Shown here: positions 12,641-23,692 of the stretch, in pieces
How the letters are laid out: each line of letters begins with the position of its first letter
Numbering within the stretch: position 1 is the stretch's first letter
DNA from: Anaeramoeba flamelloides
Taxonomy: Eukaryota > Metamonada > Anaeramoebidae
Length of the DNA stretch: 64,000 nucleotides
Direction of reading: 5' to 3'
Assembly (NCBI GenBank): GCA_027625915.1
Contig: JANTQA010000070.1
Coordinates: 2,857,001-2,921,000, forward strand
Notes under the pieces: generated by a model
Seen by the model: only the letters and a program-made list of their open reading frames with translations
Database searches by the model: none
Told to the model about the DNA's origin: nothing
Program-made: the position numbers and the translations under genes

Positions 12641-13017
12641 TTCAATTCGTTTAAATAGGCATTATATCATTTGAATTTTCTTAGTGGTTATTTGTATTTT
12701 CGAAGATCTTGGTTTTTCGACATGATCTTTTGCAAAAAAAAAAACACAAAAAGAATTTATCAAAAATGCAAAAAGTAAAAAGAAAATAAAAAAAGAAAAG
12801 AAAAAAAAAAAAAAAATAATAGAAAAAAAAATAAATTGACTAAAAAAAACAAAAATATCTGCAAAATTAGAAAAAATGATTCTCATCCAAAAATTTGAAA
12901 ATATTTTTTTGAAAAAAAAACTGGAATAAACCCTCAAAAAAACTTCCATTAAGACGAAAAAGTGACTCAAAATTTTTGAAAATACTTTATATTAATCCAA
13001 AAACTTTTACTTTATTA

Positions 13018-13296
13018 ATACTGCCTAAATTTAAGTAACTAGTCAAAAAATATTTTTTATTCGTCTAGCAAAAACTTTTGTGAATTAAATTTAATATATT
13101 GGGTATTTTAAAGAATATTTGCTGATTTGTAAATCTCGTAAATATTTGTTTTGTTATGTCAAAGAACCTTAAAAATGATATATTTTTTCATAAATTTGTC
13201 TATACTCTTATCAAATAATGAAAAACAAACTTTGATAAAAATCTGTTTTTTATAACTTTTTTTATTGAAAAAACTTTTTTAGAACATTTAGGCAGT
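13018..13296. mobile_element. Short TA-flanked element with CTGCCTAAAT ends
   Basis: The left end TACTGCCTAAAT (13018) is mirrored by ATTTAGGCAGTG at about 13285-13296, enclosing about 280 bp of AT-rich noncoding DNA. The terminal repeat is only about 12 bp but has the TA + CTG form of the other foldback families here. Single copy in the window, so the family assignment is tentative. Confidence 0.4.
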
Positions 13297-13778
13297 GTTG
13301 GTAATTTTTTATTCTTTTTTCTTAGTCTGTTGGTTAAGTTTATCGAGTTCTAAATATTGTTCTTATACATCAAAATGGAGAAAAATGAATTTAAATTTTT
13401 GAATTTTTGTTTGTTATTTTCTGGTCCCTAAAATTTTGATAAAGGTTTGACAAAGTATCTGGTATTGTTTTGAATTCTCAAAAATTTACATTATTTAAAT
13501 AGGAAGATCATTTTTTATTTATTGAAAAATTTTTTTTTGATAAATAACATGAGCTCTATTTTTAAGGTACCAACTTTAGATGAAAGTTGAGAACTAAAAA
13601 AACTCAAATTAAGGTACATTTTTTTAGATTTTTTTTCCCACAAATTATTTTTCTAGAATACTAGTGTAAATATTCCAAATTATCAAGTGTGTGGTTGTGT
13701 AATTACTTTTAAGGGGGGGGTACTATTGTTAAATGGATTTTGAGGTGTTACTGGGAGTAAAATGAAATTGAAAGACAA

Positions 13779-13835
13779 TACAAGTGTAAATATAAGTGTT
13801 GTAAAAAATAGTCTTTTTACAATTTTCGAGATAAA
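13779..13835 (+). repeat. Worn end of the CACTAGTG palindromic element
   Basis: ACAAGTGTAAATATAAGTGT, then TTGTAAAAAATAG, matches the terminal arm of the 372 bp palindrome at 59669-60040 with several substitutions. The opposite arm was not found nearby, so this is a partial, older copy. It shows that the palindrome is a dispersed family rather than a one-off. Confidence 0.55.
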
Positions 13836-14018
13836 TAAAGAGTTCCATGCATTTATCCAAATTTTCGTAAGAGTAAATCTAATATCTCATTATCTTAATA
13901 AACTAATAATAATTTTAATCAAAAAAAAAAAAAAGTTTGGTAAATACCAATCTTTTAATTTTTTTAACATATTCACCTTACAAACAAAGTATTTCCAAGA
14001 TTAAAGAGGAAAATTAAA

Positions 14019-14505
14019 TGACAGTTGTGTCACTTACCTATGTTTATTACTTTACAGCCGATTACGAAAATTTAACTTTTGCATAAAATATTGACTGACT
14101 GTAGAAATAAAAGAAACTAATCAATGGGATGAAAACAGTATATAAACAAGAAATAGGGTTCTTTGGATAAATTTTAAAAAAGAATTCAAAAGATATAGAA
14201 TGCTTAAAAGGTATTATTTTGCCCCAAAAAAATGAAGAAAATGATAATTTTTTGAATTTTTATATAAAAATCATTTATTTCTCAGAAATTTTCAAAAGAA
14301 GACGAAATATTTGAAACAAAAGTATTTCTAATTTCTTTCAAAATTTACATTAATTAAAAGATCTAACCTTCAATGTCAATTTGAATCTGAACCGAGGTTG
14401 TGTTGTCTTTTCGTTCCTCTCTCCCAATACCCTAACCTGATAAAGAACACAAGTTAAATTTATGATAAAAGTTAAAAGGTTGTCAATATGTATTCATAAC
14501 ACTAT
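14019..14505 (-). mobile_element. TACAGTGGTG-family element, copy 1
   Basis: About 485 bp, homologous over its whole length, in opposite orientation, to 17788-18267. Shared blocks include GTTAAATTTTCGTAAT, TTCTTTTATTTCTA.AGTCAG, ATACTGTT..CATCCCA and GGTTAGATCTTT. Its ends are more worn than those of copy 2. Noncoding; no transposase. The two copies frame a 3.3 kb interval holding broken coding sequence. Confidence 0.65.
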
Positions 14506-14879
14506 TTATTAATTATTCATATTTTCCATTTCAAGTGATTAAAATTTAAAAAATTAAAGAACAAAATAGATGAAAAAAGTTAATGGTATCCTAGTAAACA
14601 TCACCTGTTCAGTTTGAAATCAAAATTCGAAATTTCTTATTAGTAAAAAGTTGTTATTATTTTTAGAATTTTTACAAAAATTGATACTTAGTAAAATCTC
14701 AAACCTAATACTCATCAAGCATTCCATCTCGTTCCAGGTTGGTTTGAATTCTTCATTTAATTGGACCATCTCAATTTAAAAATAATCCCAAGAAAACAAA
14801 TTTCAAAAAATAAAAATTTATTTCTGTCAAATATTTTAAAATCTATTGGCACCTATTAAGACAGGTTTTACAGTCTTGG

Positions 14880-15560
14880 TTTACATTTCTTGAATTGTCT
14901 CAAAGATCAAAAAAAAGATTCGATTTTTGGTTAAATTTTTGAAATGATATAAAAAAGATTTTGGGATTGGTCACAATTTCAACAAATATCTCTTTATTCA
15001 AAATTTTATTTGTAACTTGAGTATAAAAAAACGAATTGTTAGTTTTTCTTTGAAAAATTAATTTTCCTATTTTACAATTCTTCAAAATGAAAAGTGTAGA
15101 ATTGCCAACTTACAACAAGACTGTCAACATGGGTAATAAACAATTCACTCAGAAAGAAAGGAGATCTTAATTTCTTTTTTTGATTTTGGTTGAAAAAAAA
15201 TTGAAAAAAAAGTCGTAATTTGTTGAACATTTTGAACACAAATAAACAATTTTTTAAAAAAAAACATGTTTTACTGATACGAATTTGATTACCAATTAAA
15301 AGATACAAACTCCTCAAAAAGAAATTCTCTATTTCAAAAAGACTAGAAAATGAAAAAGAAAAAATCCAAAACACAAAAACAGAATAAATGGTTATTTACA
15401 TTAAAAAAAAATAAAGATGGAAAAAAAAAGAGAGTTACAAGATTAAAAAGAGATGTGGATTGAAAAAGAACAATTGGATCAGATAGAAGTTAATCGATTC
15501 TGTCATTTTTTTTGTTCAATCAAAAATTAAAAAAAAACGAATCCAACAATTATAAAAAAA
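14880..15560 (-). other. Coding-like debris downstream of the PAS remnant
   Basis: Minus-strand blocks have a protein-like composition: LLSDPIVLFQSTSLFNL near 15440-15490, EIENFFLRSLYLL near 15300-15340, SPFFLSELFITHVDSL ending at a GTAAGT donor near 15112, and NKILNKEIFVEIVTNPK near 14960-15010. Order and strand suit a continuation of the PAS gene. LLSDPI recalls the start of RGS domains, but the match is too short to claim. Stops and frame changes interrupt it. Confidence 0.25.
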
Positions 15561-15674
15561 ACGAAAAATCTTCCACAAAAGCTGTGTTCATATATTCAAT
15601 TTGATTTTCGAGTTTTTCTACTTTACCAAAAAGGTGAAAAAAGAAAATAAATTAAAATGGAATTTTTCCCAATT

Positions 15675-16602
15675 TCAAAAAATTTTTTGATAGCATTTCC
15701 TTTCCAATACAACCTCTTCCCTGACACGAATGATTGGGGCCCCTTGATCCGTGTTGTTTATTTCTTTGGTGTTGTTTGATTCAAACAAATAGTCTATGAA
15801 ACCCAAATTAGAATCATTGGTTGTTCAACGAGAGATCATTATTTGAAGTAAAGAGTTTCCCCAAAGATTGATTGGTCTTAGTGATAAGAGGGTTCTTAAA
15901 TGTTTTCCTTTTGGATTTTTCCAGTCAAAATAAAATTCCGTTAATCCTTTTTTTCTATTTTGGTTAGAAAGTGATGATGAGAAGAAAATACAAAAAAATT
16001 TAAAAGAAAAAGAAAAACAGGGTTTAAATTAAAATTTTTTCTTTTTGGTTGAAGTGGAAAAAGTTTAAAAGAAAGAAAGAGATTGAAACTACAATTGTGT
16101 ACCAAAACAAATTTGTGACATAACATATTTTTTTTTTTTTACTAAAGTAATTCTAAATTACTAATTGGTTTGTGTTTTTTTTGAAAAACAGTCACTAGTA
16201 TGTTTCTTATTTTCAAATGTTTTTGGGATACTTTTGAAAAGGTGTTTCTTTCACTTTTGTCAATGTTTCGTCAAAAAAAAAAAAAAAAAAAAAAAAAGAC
16301 AAAAGAAAAAGCTGGAATATTTACTGTTTAAGTTTTCCTATTTGCTCTCGAATAACGGTGTCGCTCGACTTGTTTTGATACATTGTTTGGACTGATGGAC
16401 AAAAGTCGAAGGGTGTTTTGTTGAAGTTTGAATTATTTTTCTCAATCCCAAAAAGCTTTCGGCAGCTTTGGTTCAGATCAACCATGGACAATTTTTTTAA
16501 CTCAAGAAGCATAATCGCGGTTTTTGTTTGATGAAAAATCTGGAAATACGTTGTTATCTGTGATTGTGGTATTTTGATGGATTTTTTGCTTTGGTTTCCC
16601 AT
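15675..16602 (-). pseudogene. PAS-domain sensory protein, broken
   Basis: Exon 1 (16602..16325) starts MGNQSKKSIKIPQSQ, a possible myristoylation start, then gives the first half of a PAS fold (IMLLELKKLSMVDLNQSCRK, LFGIEK, NKTPFDFCPSVQ). Donor A|GTAAAT at 16324 and acceptor TTCTAACCAAAATAG, with a CTAAC branch site, join in phase to exon 2 (from 15954). Exon 2 supplies the second half (FYFDWKNPKGKHLRTLLSLR, PINLWGNSLLQIMIS), equivalent to the conserved PAS strand 'F.W.hkn.kG......L.PI...g...lq'. An in-frame TGA at 15825-15827 interrupts it, but the same frame stays coding-like for another 50 codons (GFIDYLFESNN, PIIRVREEVVLER). PAS domains bind small ligands or partners in signalling. A pseudogene, a recoded stop or an alternative splice are possible, in that order of likelihood. 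Confidence 0.6.
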
Positions 16603-17485
16603 GATGAAAAAAAAAGAGATTTTGAAAAAAAATAAAATTACATTTGAGAGATCTTATTTTCAATTTCTTTATTAAGAGCAAAGCTGTTTTTTTTTCAAAC
16701 ATTTCATAACTGTTACTTTTAAACAAAAGCACTTTGTTTTATTGAGTTCAAAAACTTTTTGTCACTTTCGGAAACAAGTTTACAAATCTCTATTTTTTTG
16801 ACATTTCAAAAAGAATAAATAAAAAAAAAAAATACAATTCTCCCAAATGTTCTCAATTTTGAAGAAAAAAGGAATTTGAAAACCCGTTGGGTTCATTCCC
16901 ATTCAAACCAAATTGGGAATAAGGTCAATCAACAAAAAAATAAAAAATTAAAATATCTCGTCTTTCTTCGAAATTTGATTCAGAAATCAGTAAGCATAAA
17001 AGCTTCTCGGGACATCTTTTCTAACAAATTATATAAAATATTTTCTCATTCAAATAAACGATTACAATTGAGAAAAAAATTCAACATTATTTCGAATTAA
17101 AAAGTACTTAAAAAAAGAAAAGTAAGATCAATTAATAAAGGAAAAAAATCAATTAAAAACAAAATGGTCGTTACAACATAAGAATATTTTTTTTAATTCG
17201 TTCTTTGAGGTATGGGAATTTCTCTGATAGAGAGATAATTAAAAAAAATAAGAAATTTTGGCTATTTTTGAGATCTATAAAATAAAATTGTATTTCGACA
17301 ATAAAGAAGATGGATATTAAATTTGTTTATTACATGGTTAAAACTAGAACACTAACTCTTCTTTGGAGTTGTTTTCTTTCTTTTTTTTGATTGATTTAAC
17401 TTTTTAAATTTAGACATAGAGAACGATTAACATTTTTTAGATTAATGTTCGGAAGATGTTGTTAAAATTTAGATTTTTTTTGACA

Positions 17486-17772
17486 AAGTTCATTGGATTT
17501 GGTTTTAGAATAATAAAAAGAAATTTGATCTTGAGTTCAGAATTTTTGGATCACTTTTTGAAAAGGCTTTATCAAGTGTTGGATAAAGTTTCATTTTCCT
17601 TCTTTTTAGAAAGGGGTAAAAATTAAAAAATTTTTAAATTTAAAAATTTAAACGAATTTAAAACGAAAAATGAAGGTAAACTGGAAAGTTCCAATTTGAT
17701 GAAAGAATTCCCAATCCACGACACAGTGCCTTTAAGTTCATGGCAGAGTCTATATTGTTTGACAAATTTTAA
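17486..17772 (+). other. Two plus-strand coding-like blocks, unrecognised
   Basis: 17486-17626 is open for 46 codons (LSSEFLDHFLKRLYQVLDKV). 17686-17772 follows a GGAAAG acceptor-like site and encodes FQFDERIPNPRHSAFKFM, then AESILFDKF and TAA, with clearly coding-like codons. I could not connect the two by a phase-consistent intron, and no family is recognised. They end 16 nt before the element at 17788, so a C-terminal exon of a decayed gene is the simplest reading. Confidence 0.3.
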
Positions 17773-17787
17773 ATTCTTATAAAATTG

Positions 17788-18267
17788 TACAGTGGTGTAA
17801 ATAAAACGTGTTGACAACCTTTAACCCATTACTAAAATTTAACTCGAGTTTTTTTTTCAGACTTGGGTATTGGAAGACCAGAAATCATTTATAGATTCTT
17901 GGTTCTGATCCAAATTGACTTTAGAGGTTAGATCTTTGATTAACCAAAATGGCACAATTATATTTAATGATTTTGTTTGAAAAATTTCATAATATTTACA
18001 AAATTTGAGAGATTCTATGATATTTTGATAAAAATTTAAAAAATGAAATTTTATTCATTTTTTTTGTCAAAAAATTACATTTTAATCTAACAGTATCTTC
18101 ATAATTCTTTTTTAAAATTTATTTAAAGAACCCAATTTCTTGTTAATATACTGTTGCCATCCCAGTGATTTGTTTCTTTTATTTCTAGAGTCAGCCAATA
18201 TTTTTTGCATGAGTTAAATTTTCGTAATGGGGTAAAATAAAAAACACGGGTTACTTACACCACAGTA
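17788..18267 (+). mobile_element. TACAGTGGTG-family element, copy 2
   Basis: 480 bp. The left end is TACAGTGGTGTAAATAAAAC; the right end in reverse complement is TACTGTGGTGTAAGTAACCC. Both arms continue through CGTGTT to CCCATTAC.AAAATTTAACTC, giving terminal inverted repeats of about 60 bp. TA flanks both ends. No open frame. It looks like a non-autonomous Tc1/mariner-type element (inference from the ends only). Confidence 0.7.
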
Positions 18268-19164
18268 ATAAAGTAAGATCAAGAAATTAATTTAAAAAAT
18301 AATCTTTTCTTTTTGTGATCATGCTTTTGCTTTTATAACATTCTTATTGAGTCACATAATGGGCTTGTTTGAGTAGAATATTAATAATTTTTTCTGTTTA
18401 TTTTTCTTTAAAAGTTTTTTTTAAAATTTCGAAAATTTTTGACAAGTTTATTCTTTTAAAGTAACTATTGATATAAAAAAAGTCTTGTTTTTCGAGATTA
18501 AAATTGAGAAAAGAATTATGGAGATTGTTTACATGAAATATTTTGATGGTTATAAGTGTTAAAAACCGAAATAACTGGAATATTTTGAATTTTAGTGAAA
18601 ACAGAAATAAAAATTATTTATTTATTTTCTTTTTTATTAGTGGTTGAAGATCTCAAAATTAAAAAGAAAAAAGAATCCACTTATTATCTTCTCATTTTAA
18701 ATTATTGAAAAGTTTCCGTAAAAAGTGAGAACCTAGTGTATTTTCATCATTAGATTTGCCAAAATTCAACCCTTTTGATTTTTGGTAAATTTTTATGTTA
18801 AAAAGAAATTTTCCCATTTTAAGCAATTTTTCTTCAAAAAATGCAATTCAAATCAATTTAGGGAACTTGAGGGTGATCAGTTTCTGAAGTGTGTTTGAAA
18901 ATTATAAATGAGATTAAGATCAAAATTTTTATTTCAAGTTAATTTGATCAAAATCATATTACATCTTGAAATTTACAAAAAGATAAAAAATTTTCACTTT
19001 TTTGGTTTTCCCTTTTTTTAAAAAATAGAGTTTTCAAAGTTTGATGTTATTTAAGTCTCTTTTCCGTAAAAGTAAACGGAAAGACTATCAAAATTCACTC
19101 TCAATTCTTTTCAAAATCAAAGTATTCGTTTATTAAAATCAGATTTCCAAATTAAAACTTTTTT

Positions 19165-20560
19165 CAACAGTTTGTTAAATAATCCTTTTGAACTTTTTCG
19201 TTAGTTTTTTGGAAATAATAATTGTTGTTTTTTTTTTAAATGTTTTTTTTTTTCTTTATCTGTGGTTTTTGGTTTTTAAAAGTGTTTTATAAAAAATACA
19301 GTTCAGTATAACTCTACTTTAAATCAAACAATAACTACAATACTGTTAATTGTAAAATAAAAAAATCACATTTCATTTTAGAATTTTGCTAAAATCATCA
19401 AAATTCCCAATTCTCTAAAAGGAAAATTAATAAATTTGATTGATTTCTCGAATTAAAAATAGTAAAATTTACAGTATGTTAAATAATCCGTGTTGACTTC
19501 AATAAATATTTTTTTTCAAGTTTTTATTGTTGTTTTGGAATTGTTTGGTTTTTAATTTGTGTTTTTGAAAAATGTTTGTATTGTTCTTGTAAATAATTGT
19601 TTTTTTTTTTTAAAGAGATTTTTTTGTTTTTAATTGTGTTTTTGAAATTTATTCTATTGTTTATTAAAAATATAGTTAAGTAAAACTCTCTTTTACAAAT
19701 TAAAGAGTATTTATAATAGTACTTTTTACCAAATCATCGTTCCACAATATTCCAACTTCATCCATCTATTTTTGAACTAATCCAATTAAATTTATACAAA
19801 CTTTTTACCAAAAAATAAAACCACCAAATCTTTCAATTTGATCGAAAAAAAAAAAAAAAAAAAAAAAAAGATAAAGATTTTTCTGAAAAACTGTGTTTGT
19901 ATCTATCGAAATGTGTAAAACGATTTCAAAATTTTTCAAGTTTTTTGAAAAAGAAATGATCCCAAAATTTTCACTTTATTTTCAATTTTTACCATTAGCC
20001 AATAGCCTTAAAATCATCTCTTGTAATTGGTGAACTTTTATTTATTTAACTGGTTCTTTTTGTGATATATATATATATCGGCTAACCAAGAATCCTAGAT
20101 GAAACAATATTCCAGAATAGAAAAAAAAGTTAATCAGCTGAAATTTTATACCAATAAAATTCAACATGAACTTTGGCTAAAAATTTACAAAATAACGTTT
20201 TATAATGAGAGTGAATTATATCTCTCAATATATCAATTCTCATTGATTAGAAAAAGATCTTTGGGTTTTTTATTCTATTCAAAAAAAAAATATTTTGTGG
20301 TATTCTTCGAAAAAAATTTTTGATTATATCTCGATGAAAGTACAATACTATTGCCAATGCACACTTCACTGTTAAAAACCAAGACGCTCTAGAAAACTTT
20401 CTATTGAAACAACAATTAATAACATAAAACACCATTCGACAATTTTCGAAACAACAATTAAAAACCAAAAAATTCCATAACAACAATAAAAACTTGAAAA
20501 AAAATATTTATTGAAGTCAATACGGATTATTGAACAAACTGTAGTGGATTTAAAAACCTT
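19165..20560. repeat. Repeated TTTATTGTTGTT block, direct and inverted copies
   Basis: A segment at 19455-19690 (TTGACTTCAATAAATATTTT, TCAAGTTTTTATTGTTGTT) has a close inverted copy at about 20430-20560 and a more diverged direct copy at 19165-19330 (GTTAAATAATCC, ATACAGTTCAGTATAAC). The inverted pair encloses about 0.85 kb. It may be the ends of one element or separate insertions. No coding sequence. Confidence 0.5.
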
Positions 20561-21445
20561 ATTTTGGAATGCTGAATAATTATTTTATTCCATTTGTTTT
20601 ACAACAAATAGTTGATCAGACCAATCTATTCAATTTATTCTTTCAAAATTTTCGTTCATTATCCATTTTTGTAATCAATATATTCAACGAATAAAAGAAC
20701 TCAAGAGAAAGGATTCTTTACAAAGTTCAACCAATTTTACAAAGTTTCTTCACATTTAAATAAAGAGATGGCTTTATTGAAATCTTGTGTACAGTCAGTT
20801 TCACTTTTAAGGCACAAACTTTCAACGAAATTTAAGGCACAAAAAATCTCAAATTAAGGCACAAAATTTGAAATTTTTTTTTTTACAATTTATTTTTACT
20901 AGAATTTGAATTTTGTGCTTTAATTTGAGATTTTTTTGTGCCTTAAAAGTGAAACTGACTGTAAAAAAAATTTGAAAAAGGGAAATGAAGTAAAATTTTT
21001 TCTGATATTTCGTTGAATTTATCAGTATTATCAAAGTGTTTTTCTCCACCCTTCAATTCGAATCTCCTTAGAAAAGAGATCAAATTCAACCAAATTTAAT
21101 CAAAACAACATCAAAATCATCAACGACCACATCTTTCAATTTGAATATATACAAAAAAAAATCAATAAGAAGGATAAAAACAGTTTCTTAAAAACTTTTT
21201 TTTCTGATAGTAATGCCTCCACACATTAAAAAAACGAGATATTAATTTTTCAAAGTTTTTTGAAATTAAAATGATTGAAAAATTTCATTTCATTTTCCTT
21301 TTTTCCGTTAGTCAATTGTCTTCAAATCTTACATTCGAATTGTACGGATTTTTTTTGTTTTGGCTCTTTTTTTTTTTTTTTTGGCTAAATTGGATGAGAT
21401 AAGAACCCTCAACAAAACAATATTTCCTATTGAATCAAAAGTTAA
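19750..21445. repeat. Direct duplication of a 0.4 kb module
   Basis: 19750-20150 and about 21100-21445 share an ordered series of blocks: ATCTTTCAATTTGA, TTTTTGAAA..AAATGATC/TTG, TCATTTCATTTTC-like, TTAGYCAAT, ATCGGCTAA/TTGGCTAAAT, AACAATATTYC and AAAGTTAATYA. A shorter relative lies at about 22255-22500, and a fragment at about 4310-4440 (CATAAAATGCTTT.TTCGAAG). The 22255-22500 copy lacks the MITE present in the 20.7-21.1 kb relative and so acts as an empty site. Confidence 0.5.
20790..20963. mobile_element. TACAGTCAG foldback MITE, copy 1
   Basis: Left end TACAGTCAGTTTCACTTTTA, right end its reverse complement, TA on both sides. Each arm normally carries three AAGGCACAAA units; here one unit of the right arm (with the AAATTTCGTTGAAAG spacer) is missing, giving 174 bp instead of about 200. 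The centre is a T-rich loop with ACTAGAATTTGAATTTTG. The paralogous site near 22320 reads CTCTGTAAAAAATTTG without the element. Confidence 0.85.
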
Positions 21446-21446
21446 T

Positions 21447-21909
21447 TAACTGTTGAGAGAAAAATATTGTACACAGAAAAATGGTTGGACACCATTTTTA
21501 ATTGGTAACATTAGTAAAAATGAAAATCAAATCCTATTTGTAACTAGGTGAATTTTATTTAAATCCAAGTTTAAGTGTGTTTCAAGTTCATTAATCTGAG
21601 GTTTATGTAGAATACTCATTTGAATGGTTGATAAGTAAAGTAGATCATGCTATTTTATCAAAAATCCAAGTTTAAGTAAAGTTTGATATTAATTCTGAAA
21701 ATGTTAATTTTTAAACATGCTTTAGATTATAAGAGATAAGGTTTTGAAAAAGTAGAATTACTTTAATTGTTATTCTGATAAGTAGATTATTGTTATTTTC
21801 TTTAGTTATTTCACAAACGATTGAAATTAAAAATCATTTTCAGTAATGTTCCCAATTAAAAAAGGCTGTCCAACTATTTTTCTCTGTCCAACATTTTCTC
21901 TCAACAGTA
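21447..21909. mobile_element. TIR element with TGTTGAGAGAAAA ends
   Basis: About 463 bp. The left arm CTGTTGAGAGAAAAATATTG is mirrored on the right (reverse complement CTGTTGAGAGAAAATGTTGG), and similarity runs about 75 bp inward (GAAAAAT.GTTGGACA, AATTGG.AACATTA). TA flanks the ends. The interior resembles that of the element at 32677-33170 although the ends differ. Noncoding. Confidence 0.65.
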
Positions 21910-22011
21910 ACAGATAATTTATCCGATTAAAATTCAACAAGATCATTCTAAATAACCAAATTATTTAAAAATCAATATACGGATAAATTCAAATAGATAA
22001 AATAAAATTTG

Positions 22012-22216
22012 CTCAGTCAGTTCCACTTTTAAGACACAAACTTTCAACAAAATTTAAGACACAAAAAAAAATCTCAAATTAAGGCACAAAATTTGGAATT
22101 TTTTTTTTTTACAATTTATTTTTACTCGAGTTTGAATTTTGTGCTTTAATTTGAGATTTTTTTTTGTGCCTTAAATTTCGTTGAAAGTTTGTGCCTTAAA
22201 AGTGAAACTGATTGTA
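22012..22216. mobile_element. TACAGTCAG foldback MITE, copy 2
   Basis: Full-length copy (about 204 bp) with both arms and all three AAGGCACAAA-type units. The left flank has mutated (CT instead of TA) and several units read AAGACACAAA, so it is somewhat older than the LINE-borne copies. No coding sequence. Confidence 0.8.
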
Positions 22217-22524
22217 ATTCAATTTCCGATTTTGTAATCTCAGAACTCAACTTTTAAAACAATTCAAGAGAAATTACCATTTGAAAGTTTGACCAAATTA
22301 ATCAAGTTACTGCAACCCCTAAACCCATAAAATGCTTTCTTCAAAGCCTCTGTAAAAAATTTGTAAAATGGAAAAGGAAGTGAAAATCTTCAGATATTTA
22401 TTTGAATTTATCAGTATTATCAACATTTTTCTTAATGAGAGCAAATCAAATCACGAAAAAAAAAAAACATTTTGAATTGATTAAGTCAAGATCTTTCAAT
22501 TTTTCTTTCAATTAGAAGAAATAA

Positions 22525-23253
22525 TACAGTCATTCCAAAGCTACCGTGAAATTTAATCAATATCAAATTTTGATGTTGATATAAATTTATTCAAAATTGA
22601 AAATAAGAATAAGAAAGCTAATAGTGAAAAAGGAAATTAATCAAATGAGTCAATAGTCAAGTATGTTTTCTGATTTTCAAATATAAATTTTCAGACCCCA
22701 AAATGACTCATAACATCAAAAAATCATTAAGAAACTACATAAAATTTCCTTTAACAAATCAATTTATTTTTCAATCACATTAAATGAAAATATTTCATAT
22801 CAACTCATTTATGAAAAAATATTTTCAATACAAGCTTTCTTATTCTTATACACTTACAGTCTTTCCAAGGCTACAGTGGATTTTTATATGAATCAAAATT
22901 TGATGTTGATATCAATTTATAAAAAGTTGAATATTAGAATAAGAAAGTTCATATTCAAAAAAAAATTCATATATGAGCTAATCTAAAAGATTTTCTTGTG
23001 TCATGATCCAAAATATTTTGGAAATTTTAAGAGTAAATTTTAAGTCGTTTCTCAACAGATTTATTAGGTAATAAAGCCCTTTTAAGATTTTAAGATTTAT
23101 TGTTCTGTAATCACAAAATTTTCTTGAATATTAGCTAATTCAATTTTTTTTCAATATCAACTTCCTTATCCACATACCCAACTTTTTAAAAATCTATATC
23201 AACATCAAATTTTGATATTGATAAAATTTCATGGTAGCCTTGGAACACCAGTA
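22525..23253. mobile_element. Pair of TTCCAAGGCTAC foldback elements
   Basis: 22855-23253 is a complete element: left TACAGTCTTTCCAAGGCTAC, right reverse complement TACTGGTGTTCCAAGGCTAC. The arms match for about 100 bp through AAATTTGATGTTGATAT and AAGAATAAGAAAG, with TA at both ends. 22525-22854 is a second copy (TACAGTCATTCCAAAGCTAC) whose right arm lacks its outermost 70 bp or so, exactly where the complete element begins, so the second insertion or a deletion truncated it. Noncoding. Confidence 0.7.
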
Positions 23254-23492
23254 CTATGATTATCCAATTAAAAAACATAAATTTGTAGTCCATATGGTAA
23301 AATGTTTATCTTGTTTAATAGTTGAAAGAAAACCCAAAGATCTTCCCAATATTTTTCTAATCTTGAGAGATGATATTTTCCAACATTAAATGAAATTACC
23401 TTAGTTGGACCCTATGACAGAATTTTTACCATTCTAATTTGGTTGTTATAGTAATAATTAATATTTTGGAAATTGAAATAAAAATTTTCATT

Positions 23493-23692
23493 TACAGTCA
23501 GTTTCACTTTTAAGGTACAAACTTTCAACGAAATTTAAGTTACAATAAAAAATCTCAAATTAAAGCACAAAATTCAAATTCTAGGAAAAATAAATTGTAA
23601 AAAAAAAATTCCAAATTTTGTGCCTTAATTTAAGATTTTTTGTGCCTTAAATTTTGTTGAAAGTTTGTGCCTTAAAAGTGAAACTGACTGTA
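23493..23692. mobile_element. TACAGTCAG foldback MITE, copy 3
   Basis: 200 bp, TA-flanked, both arms near intact. The loop lies in the opposite orientation to copies 1 and 2 (TTCTAGGAAAAATAAATTG). It has three AAGGYACAAA-type units per arm. Confidence 0.85.

Larger units (their letters stand above)
10731..14018. other. Intergenic repeat-rich stretch downstream of CARMIL
   Basis: No gene is supported. After the CARMIL stop come long T runs (probable 3' UTR). Worn half-copies of the TACAGTCAG MITE occur near 11265-11400, 11640-11770 and 13555-13670 (AACGAAATTTAAGG, ACTAGAAT blocks). A G8 run is at about 11551 and another at 13708. The composite repeat at 12050-12640 and element at 13018-13296 are listed separately. 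Confidence 0.5.

Noticed and set aside
12662-12970. 102-codon phenylalanine-rich minus-strand frame
   Set aside because: Low-complexity translation of A-rich plus-strand DNA; no homology or splice context.
14019-18267. One large transposon with 0.48 kb inverted terminal repeats
   Set aside because: The right-hand arm has its own terminal inverted repeats and TA flanks, so each arm is an independent element. The interval between them is not a unit.
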